From the NCBI RefSeq assembly GCF_018812025.1, contig NC_063052.1, positions 18,187,414 to 18,251,413 of the forward strand: DNA of 64,000 bases. Direction: 5' to 3'. The notes below the pieces were generated by a model, which searched no databases, was not told the origin of the DNA, and worked only from the letters and a program-made list of their open reading frames with translations. The position numbers were made by a program, and so were the translations under genes. This document shows positions 48,901 through 59,761 of the stretch, one piece after another (the stretch's first letter is position 1; every line of letters begins with the position of its first letter). Source of the stretch: Megalobrama amblycephala. Its lineage: Eukaryota; Chordata; Actinopteri; Cypriniformes; Xenocyprididae.

Positions 48901-51900
48901 GGAGCGCTGACGGGTCGAGCGTTCTTATCTGGGGTCGAAACCATGGCTGTCAGAGAAAAATGTATGAGACAAAGGAAGAAAGAAAAAAGTATGTTACACT
49001 AAAGTCATGGAATATAAAAAAATGAAATAAATTCATGTTAACATACTGACAATTGTAGTTTTGTCTGCTGTAAAACCAGTTAAGGTGTTTGCTGCACCTC
49101 TGATGAGAAACTTAGAAGGCATACAAACAGTAATACACATTCTTGGTCTTTAGTAATAATAATTACATAACGATTCAAACTTAAATTAGTACACTAAAAA
49201 ACACTTACACTTTAGCATATTTTTAAAAAGAGTACTTATTATGGAAATAACAATTTAAATTAATTCACTATAAGTGCAAAATGAACAACTTAAAAAATAT
49301 ATTATAGTTTATATTTATAATAAATGCAATTAGCTGAACTTTAGAGTTTTTTAGCCCACGTAAGTAGGACTAGGGTTGCAAAATTCCGGGAATTTTCAAA
49401 GCTGGAAACTTTCCATGGGAATTAAGGGGAATATATGGGAATTAACGGGAATTAATGGACAAGGGAATTTGCTAAATTACAGGTTAGCCTATGACAGGGT
49501 ACTTAAATGTAGTTGAAAAGAACATATTGCAGCATAATTTTGGTTAAAACAACCATATTTAATGCAATTTTAGTTGAATTTTTACCCTGACATTCACACA
49601 GCACACTACTTACTGCAGGGCTATTGAGGCCACACCCCCTGCATGCACTGTGCATTCTCCCAGTCCATAACATGCACATTTGATCAAAAATACAGAAAAA
49701 AGCAGTAATATTGTGAAACATAACTACGATTTTTTAAATAATGGCTTTCTATTTTGATATACATAAAAATATAATTTATTTCTGTGATGCAAGGCTGAAT
49801 TTTCAGCATCATTTCTCCAGTCTTCAGTGTCACATGATCCTTCAGAAATCATTCTAATATGCTAATTTGATACTCCGTTATCAATGTTGGAAACAGTTGT
49901 GCATTAGGGCTGCACGATATATCGCATGAGATTGTCACGCGCATTTCGTCAGTAAAGCCGGTTCCCTGATTACCGCTAAATCGCCATCACCTGCTTTCAA
50001 ATGGAGCGGCATTTAATAGACAGAACCGTAGATCACTGAAAAGCCACGCAATATCGCGTTCATATCGCAGATGAATCGCCTTTGATAATGAACGCGATAT
50101 TGCGTGGCTTTTCAGTGAACTACGGCTCTGTCTATTAAATGCCGCTCCATTTGAAAGCAGGTGATGGCCATTTAGCGGTAATCAGGGAACCGGCTTTACT
50201 GACGAAATGCGCGTGACAATCTCATGCGATATATCGTGCAGCCCTATTGTGCATACAAATTTAAAGAACAGCATTTATTTAAAATATGAATCTTTTGTAA
50301 CAACATACACTACCATTCAAAATTTGGGGTCAGTAATTTTTTTTTCTTTGTTTTTTTCAAAGAAATTAATACTTTTATTCAGCAAGGATGTGTGAAATTG
50401 TTAAATAAAAGTGATATTAAAGTGATATTGTTAGAAAAGATTTCTATTTGGAATAAATTCTATTCTTTTGAACTTTTTATTAATAAGTGAATCCTGAAAA
50501 TAGTATTACAGGTTCCAAAAAATATTCAGCAGCACAACTGTTTCCAACAATGATAATTACAAATCAGTATCAAAAGTATCAAATCAGCATATTAGAATGA
50601 TTTCTGAAGGATCATGTGACACTGAAATAAATAACACATAACAATTGTTGCAATAAAAATATATTTATTTTACATATTAACTAAATTAGAATTAATTGAA
50701 TGCGAAAAATAAATAACTGTTATTTTATGGTATGACCAAAGAAAATGTTTATATTTGTTTTTATATGACACTTTTTATGTAAATATTATACATTTATATA
50801 AATTTCCTAAAATGTCCAATTAATTCCCATAAGTTCCCGTAAATTCCCATAAATTCCTGTTAAGTTTCCAAATTGGAATATTTCCAAAATTCCCCAGGTT
50901 AAGTTCCCGTGGAAAGTTTCCGGAAATTTACCGGAAAGTTTCCGGCCCTTTGCAACCCTAAGTAGGACTCAAGTAGGACTTTTTTATTTCATAATTATGT
51001 TGTCTTTAAAATATGGTTCAAGCGTACTGCTTAATTTACTAAAGCATAAAACATGCTCTAATGTCATTTCTATTAAAACTTGTATGTTGTGTGTTTAAAT
51101 ATATTTGTAATTACACATTTGTAATGAAGCTGCATTTAGTCAAAGTCCCTTTCAAGCAAAGTCTGTTCACTTGGTGGCCATATTCGCAACGTCTCCAGGC
51201 AGCTATTATGGGCATCCAAGACCAAGTCCAATCTATTTGAATGGGGGAATCATGAAATCTCAAAAACTGCTAGGCGAACTCCCAATTAAATTACACATTT
51301 CAAATCAGCAACAAGATCTGACATGAGCCGTCCCATAAATGTTGTTTCTTATGCTAATATAGCAATAAAATGATTCAGGCTAGATGAGCCAATGTGCATG
51401 TGCAGTCCTATGCGCGAGTCTCAAGTTTCTATGGAAACCGGAGCCTCTAATGGCAGCTGCAGTGATACAATGACTTTATCAATCAGCGATTGGCTCTTTT
51501 ACTTAGAAGGCGGGATGTATTCTGCCATATTGAGCAAATTCTCCCATTCAAAACGAATAGGAGTGAATCGTCTGTCTCTATGTATAGTCTTTGATTTAGT
51601 ACATTTATTATACATGAACTTTAAATTTAGTAAGTACCCTTTAAGTGCACATTAAATACAATTAAGCACACTGTTTTTCACAAGGGCAAGTTAAAAAAGT
51701 CTTTTGAGTCATCTCAAATGTAAAACTACCTTCAAAATCATGTAAACACAGTGACAGATGCTGCTGTTTTTCGTAAGAGTAGGAACTTTAGGAGGAAAGA
51801 AGAAGAACAAGCTGAGGGCATTAAAGCTCCACCTCAGGAAAGAGGGGTTTCTGAAAGAGTGCAGCCCAGGAGCACAAACCATTCATCCTGCCATGTTTCT

Positions 51901-54900
51901 TTCCATATATTTTTTCACTCCTCTTGAATTGATCAAGCTCCTGTTGGACTGTGAGAAATGCTCTGGGCAAAGACTGACCTGCCAATCAAAGATAACTCCA
52001 ACAAAAACAATTGCTCCAGGAACTCGAAATCTCACTCTGCATAGACTAATGTCTTCACAGGTACATGCTGGGATTGTTATCCACAAGAATAAAAAATAAT
52101 AAAATTCTCAGGAAGCAAATTGTCAGTCAAAACAGCAATCATTCTGTCTTGCTTTTTCTTTTATAAGAGAGGGTTGTTTGCTTATTGCATTGCATTAACT
52201 GAACTCTTTAAGTAAGATTCACTTCATGGAATTGTTATGTATTAAATAACCAACAGTGTGCATCTCTGATGAATTCAGAAAGTAATTAAATCTGTGTCCG
52301 TATTCTACCTGAGGGCTGAATGGTTAAATTATCAGTGGGTTAACCAGGGTTGCGTTTCTGGATCACAATCCTGCTGTGATTTTTTTTTCTCCCACAGTGA
52401 GTTCACCTGCACTGCCTAAAGCAACCAGTTTATTTATACCACAAGAAATCACCTCCACTTTACCTCAGAGACACATGGCTCTGTTCCAAACTCCAGCAAG
52501 CTGTCACCGTCTACACAGCCAGCTACTTTAATCGAAATGCAACCTCAAGACACTGATTTGAAACACTCACCATAGGTAGCATCTTTGAAAATGGCTGTCA
52601 CTAAATTTAAGACCAGTGGATTCCAATGGAGTCTGACCCAAAATATGCAATTAATGTAAATATAATACCTTCAATAGAACAAATACTTCTAAAGACTTTG
52701 AAGTACTAAATACATTTTTTCTACCCTTGTCAAAAAAAAATGCTTAAATGCATTAAATTTGCACTTGTAGTCTACTTTAAATCATTAAAATATGTTTAAA
52801 AAAAAACTGGGATTGGTGATAATCTAACATTAAAGGATTAGTTCAGTTTCAAATAAAAATTACCCCAAGCTTTACTCACCCTCAAGCCATCCTAGGTGTA
52901 CAGGTGCTGGTCATATAATTAGAATATCATCAAAAAGTTGATTTATTTCACTAATTCCATTAAAAATGTGAAACTTGTATATTATATTCATTCATTACAC
53001 ACAGACTGATATATTTCAAATGTTTATTTCTTTTAATTTTGATTATTATAACTAAGGAAAATCCCAAATTCAGTATCTCAGAAAATTAGAATATTGTGAA
53101 AAGGTTCAATATTGAAGAAACCTGGTGCCACACTCTAGTCAGCTAATTAATTCAAAACACCTGCAATGGCCTTTAAATGGTCTCTCAGTCTAGTTCTGTA
53201 GGCTACACAATCATGGGGAAGACTGCTGACTTGACAGTTGTCCAAAAGACGACCACTGACACCTTGCACAAGGAGGGCAAGACACAAAAGGTCATTGCAA
53301 AAGAGGCTGGCTGTTCACAGAGCTCTGTGTCCAAGCACATTAATAGAGAGGTGAAGGGAAGGAAAAGATGTGGTAGAAAAAAGTGTACAAGCAATAGGGA
53401 TAACCGCACCCTGGAGACGATTGTGAAACAAAACCCATTCAAAAATGTGGGGGAGATTCACAAAGAGTGGACTGCAGCTGGAGTCAGTGCTTCAAGAACC
53501 ACTACGCACAGACATATGCAAGACATGGGTTTCAGCTGTCGCATTCCTTGTGTCAAGCCACTCTTGAACAACAGACAGCGTCAGAAGCGTCTCGCCGGGG
53601 CTAAAGACAAAAAGGACTGGACTGCTGCTGAGTAATCCAAAGATATGTTCTCTGATGAAAGTAAATTTTGAATTTCCTTTGGAAATCAGGGTCCCAGAGT
53701 CTGGAGGAAGAGAGGAGAGGCACACAATCCACGTTGCCTGAGGTCCAGTGTAAAGTTTCCAGAGTCAGTGATGGTTTGGGGTGCCATGTCATTTGCTGGT
53801 GTTGGTCCACTGTGTTTTCTGAGGTCCAAGGTCAACGTAGCCGTATACCAGGAAGTTTTAGAGCACTTCATGCTTCCTGCTGCTGACCAACTTTATGGAG
53901 ATGCAGATTTCATTTTCCAACAGGACTTGGCACCTGCACACAATGCCATAGCTACCAGTACCTGGTTTAAGGACCATGGTATCCCTGTTCTTAATTGGCC
54001 ATAGAAAATCTATGGGGTATTGTGAAGAGGAAGGTGCGATATGCCAGACCCAACAATGCAGAAGAGCTGAAGGCCACTGTCAGAGCAACCTGGGCTCTCA
54101 TAACACCTGAGCAGTGCCACAGACTGATCGACTCCATGCCACGCCGCATTGCTGCAGCAATTCAGGCAAAAGGAGCCCCAACTAAGTACTTGAGTGCTGT
54201 ACATGCTCATACTTTTCATGTTCATACTTTTCAGTTGCCCAAGATTTCTAAAAATCATTTCTTTGTATTGGTCTTAAGTAATATTCTAATTTTCTGAGAT
54301 ACTGAATTTGGTATTTTCCTTAGTTGTCAGATATAATCATCAAAATTAAAAGAAATAAACATTTGAAATATATCAGTCTGTGTGTAATGATTGAATATAA
54401 TATACAAGTTTCACTTTTTGAATGGAATTAGTGAAATAAATCAACTTTTTGATGATGTTCTAATTATATGACCAGCACCTGTATATGACTTTCTTCTTTC
54501 AGATGAACACAATCGGAGTTATATTAATAAATATTCTGACACATCCGAGCTTTATAATGGCAGTGAGCGAGACCAACGAGTATGGAGCTGAAGAAAGTGC
54601 CTCCATCCACATCCATCCATCATAAAACGTACTCCACACGGCTCCGGGGGGTTAATAAAGGCCTTCTGAAGTGAATCGATGCATTTGTGTAAAAAAAAAA
54701 AAAAAATCTATATTTAACAAGTTATGAAGTAAAATATCTAGCTTCCACCAGACCGCCTTCCCTATTCAACTTACGGAAAAAGCTTAACTGACGTGACGGC
54801 AGTTCTGTTTTGGACTAGCCGTATAGAGTAAGTTTATGATGGATGGATGGATGGATGGATGGATGGATGGATGGATGGATGGATGCACTTTCTTCAGCTT

Positions 54901-57900
54901 CATTCTCATTGATCCAGCTTACTGCCATTATAAAGCTTGGATGTGTCAGGATATTTATTAATATATCTCCGATTGTGTTCATCAGAAAGAAGCAAGTCAT
55001 ATACACCTAGGATGGCTTGAGGGTGAGTAAAGCTTGGGGTAATTTTTATTTAAAAGTGAACTAATCATTTAATGAAATAAAGGGCCACTTAAAGGGATAG
55101 TTCACCCAAAATTGAAAATTCTGTCATCCTTACATTGTTCCAAACCTGTATTAGTCTTTCTTCTGTTGAACATAAAAGAATATATTTTGAAGAACGTTGG
55201 TAACCAGACAGTTGACGGAATTTTTTTCCTACTATGGAAGTCAATGGCTACTGTCAACTGTCTGGTTACCAACATTCTTTAAAATACCTTCTTTTGTGAT
55301 CAACAGAAGAAAGAAACTCATACAGGTTTAGAACAACTTGTGAGTAAGTAAATTATGACAAAATTTTATTTTTTGGGTGAATTATCTCTTTAAAGGCCAA
55401 TTCACACTGACAGATGCCGACTAACGCCGACAATCACTAGATTACAGTATGTCACTTAGACAATTTATGACCTGACAAACACCGATTGAACATGTTTAGT
55501 TTACCATAAATTCTTGACAGGATATTCAACAGTACACTTGAACCATATTTCAAAGACAATGCAACTAATTACACATAAACATGTACTTAGGTGCGTCAAA
55601 AAGTTAAAAATTAAACTATAATACAATTTCATTTAATTGCAGTTAATATGCAAATAAGTGTGCAAAAACATTACACTAATCTTGCTCTCATACTCATTTC
55701 ATATATACAGTACACAACTGACAACATGACTTAACATTTCTGGCCCAGAATAGCCAGCAGGGGTCAAAACCCATGCTTGAGGACTGAGAAAGCTGTCCAA
55801 CATAAGGTTGTTAGTGGGTTTGTCTGCTGTGGACACAGAGAGAGCAACCTGAATGTGGAATTTATCTGTCCTTCAGTGTAAAGCCAGCAGAGACAAATAA
55901 CTTCTACTCACAGCTCAAATAAAAACAGATGCTTGCAGAACACCTTACATAAAGAGTCTGAACCTTCCCAAGGTAAGTATATTAGAGAACTGGCGAGTGG
56001 TTGAAAGAAGGAGAGAGATTGAAAGAGCAAATGAGATTCCAAGCAGAGCAACAGCAGGTATCAGACTTGTGATGTCAAACTCCCTGAGGTGACTAGCAGT
56101 GATTGGCCAGAATCCAACAAAGTTTGCCCATCATCTGCCCTATTTTCTATATAACTTGCTATACCCATAGGCAATCAGAATTGACTAAAGTAAATGGCAA
56201 AACGCGAGAGAAAATAATTCCATAGATGGTAACACACCTCCATCTAAGCTGCGGGATGCCCTCTTACTGGCAGAGCGCTGGAAATGGGGGGCAGGTCTGT
56301 CAATCATGGAGCTGGCTTGACGGGTCTGAGCCTGAGTACGCCCGCTGTAGCGGAACTTTGATCCCAGAGCCAGGAACTTCCTGGGAGTAGTGGCCGCCTC
56401 TGTGGACGTCAACCTGGGACAGAAGAGTTTACATCTCTTGTTAACGTACACGGACTCAAATGAATTTATCAAAACAAACAGTCACTAAGATGTGAATACC
56501 TGCTGTGATGAATTGTTTGATATTAATACCTGAAGAATGTGTGATGCTCCACACATACTTTCCACAGTTTCTTGGCGGCCTTGTAGTTGGGCAGTTTAAA
56601 GCCAATGGCGCTTTCGTAATGTTCCAGCTGAAAATGTTTTAAAAAGTGTTAAAAAGAAAATGTATTACAGCAGAAGCTAACTGCACATACAGGTCTGAGC
56701 AATACAATGCCAAACACAATTGATTCATCTCATCTTGTGACGTCAAACTAGTCAAAGCATGTCTAATGTAGCCATATTTCATCTGAGAGTTACATCAGAG
56801 TGGAAGATGTATGGTTTGGAAATGAAATGAGGGTGAGCAATGAAAGCTCCCTTAATTTCTGGGTGGGCTGTAACTTTAAATGTTATTTTTGATAAACTTT
56901 TGTTTCACTTTGACATATAAAAATGTTTTTAAATTGTGGAGAAAAATAATTGAATATGTCTTAATGATAATCTTTACAATACAGGTGATATCAGACTTAG
57001 CTCTTAACATTCCAAAAAAAGAAAAAAAAGAAAAGATATTTCAGTATTTTTAAGTCTGTGTACACGTACATCAGATGGCCGTATCTTGATGAAGAAACTG
57101 CTGCGTTTGTAGGAGACTTTGAGAACTTTTGGCCAGGGAAATCGATTAATCCTCAACTTGTCCTTATACACCATCAGGCCACTGGAGCAAACCCCCAACA
57201 TTATATCCACCCCATCCAGATCCTGACAGAAAGAGAAACAATTGAAACCCAGTGTATAAACAAGTATTTTGCAATTTACAAAGCTCTACCACAAGGAGGC
57301 GCCCCTGCTTTACTTTTAATATAGAAAATTCTATAATTTATTTAAATCCATGGCTTGATGCAACCAGATTGACCTGGTTTCAGCTACCAAATCTGAGCAG
57401 TGGCAGGACATGCAATGCTTTTATCACAAGCACTCCTGTGATACGAAGGGCATTTCAGTCTAACTGATGTTTTTATGACAGCTCAGATTGATGATTTCAC
57501 ATAAAGCAGGTGGTTTAATCAATAATGGGGAAAGTCACATTGTCTAACTGATACATGTAATTGAATGTATTTTAAGTCACTGCACACTGCAGTAAATGGA
57601 GGCTTATAAATTTATTTCTTAATATTATAATCCAATCAACAACCAAAGTTACTGTAAAAAAAAAAAAAAAAAAGGCCAAATAAATGTTTTGTTTTTAGTT
57701 CATCAATAACTACAAAACCAACTTCATTCAAAGTAAGCTGGCATATATTTTACATTTAATTTATTTTAAAATGTTAATCATGTTAAACATTATTTGATAT
57801 TGATGTTTATTTTTTAAATTTGTTGATAGAAAATAACCAAACATGGATTTCAAACAGTGCTGCAAAAATGGAAAGACAATAAATCATCTCATACTTAGTA

Positions 57901-58713
57901 TAATAAACCACATTTTCTGAAGGTTAACAACCAAACAGTTCCATTGCAAAAAAAAAAAAAAGTCCATCTTTTTTTTTTAATGAGCATTTTTTACAGGCTC
58001 ATATGTTTAGGTTCAGTCATTTCACTTTAATGGTAATGAAAAGGTTATTAGTCAGTTATTGAAATGCCTTATTTTCAAAAATGTCACTTTTGTTAATTCA
58101 TAGGTATTTAACAAATTTGACTGTCTGAAATTTGAAGTCCATTTTCGCAAAAACGTCCACCTCTTTGGACAAGAGGCTTAGTAAAACATCCATTTCTGTA
58201 GGTTTTACAGCAGCAAAAGGAACACGGTTGTGTTTACTTGCTACTCGCGAAATCCTGCCATTGCCACTGTAACGATGGACAAAACAGCTCAGCAATTGAA
58301 AGCAGGCTCATATGCACACCGTCATTTATCTTTTAATCATATGATTCGATTTATATTTTCTGATTGGTTCTTCTGTAGGCTTTTGCTGACAAAGGGAAGT
58401 GGCAGTTTCTGCCAATGAACCAGTATTTCTAAATGGGCTGATGCTGGGATTTAGCGGATTTGAAGCGAAAGTATTTGATGAACGTTTACTATGTGCAGAG
58501 TATCTCATTTTTGATGGAGGTGGCATTTAGCAGCTTTTGCATCTAAACTCTTCAATTTTAAAGCCATATTTTTCATATCACATTCATGGAAAGTGCCTTC
58601 TGTTAATATACTGTACCTTTGCCTGGTGGAGATCAAGCCCATACATGGCCAGTTTTTTGGCATTCTCCAGGAACATCATATCAGCCTGAGCAGGACTCAT
58701 TGATCTGCAGAAA

Positions 58714-58762
<49 letters not shown>

Positions 58763-59678
58763 CTTGTTACAGATATGCTAACTGGACAGTATATTTGAAA
58801 GTGTAACATACTCTAAATTCTTAGCTCATTTTACTCAGGATTATAACATCACCTTACAAAAGGAACGTGAGGAGCAAATACATATATTTTAATCTTAACC
58901 TCTTGTAAATGTGCTTTTATTTCCCCCGTATAAACAAATTTTTCCCAAACATCCATTTATCCTAAGTATATATGTGTGTAAATAAATCATAATCATCACC
59001 CCACCAATAAGAAACAGTTATGATCACCTGTATGTGCGGTGAAGCTCCATGACTTTCTCCTCAAGCTCTCTGGTCTGTCCTGGGATTAGCTGGAGTTCCT
59101 TGGCATAGTCACTGGCGTGAACCTCTGGGTCATATTCGCCTAACTCAGACTGCAGGGCGTAAGAGCCCAGAAGGGCCAGGGTCACAAAAGAACAGGGCAG
59201 ACGGCCGTTCTTGATGTCCTTCCGCAGCTGCAAACACAAGTAGTACCTGCGTAGCGCAAATAATTTCATATAAGTTCAACAACTCAAAGACATTATGACA
59301 CTATTTGCCAGGTTATCATGTAACAAGTTGTGACAAGTTTTTTGTAGCAGAATGTAATACACAAGAGTCCAAAACTGGTACCATGACAACAGCAGTAAAG
59401 TGACGTCAGTGTGCCGCTGTGATTATTCAGGGAGAAAGTGGTTTTGTAATTTACGAGTGTGATAATGAAACTGGCTAGAGAATTGCATGCTCTCTTGGTA
59501 GAAAACAGCAGGAGGCTCTCCATTTTATTAATGATTTAATCTGGCAAGTATCAGAGATTAATTTTAAAATTAGTGAGTGAGCAAGCGAGAGAGAGGAATA
59601 GAGAGAGACAAATTACTTATATGGATGGAATTGGATATAATTTTAGAATGTAATTATTCTGGAACTGATTCAATTCAC

Positions 59679-59761
<83 letters not shown>

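Larger units (their letters stand above)
52834..55068. mobile_element. Foldback MITE of the TTAGTTCA family, interrupted by Tc1
   Basis: It begins AGGATTAGTTCAGTTTCAAA after TTAA (52830-52833) and ends AAAGTGAACTAATCA before TTAA at 55069-55072. Its interior (TATGACTTTCTTCTTTCAGATGAAC..., the ATAATGGCAGT block) matches the 291-1063 element. A (GGAT)n array at 54838-54885 has expanded inside its right arm. Confidence 0.85.

Noticed and set aside
48666..48944. ATG at 48944 as a start of an independent protein
   Set aside because: The exon acceptor lies 2 nt upstream and the frame continues from the FA exon through a split Ala codon.
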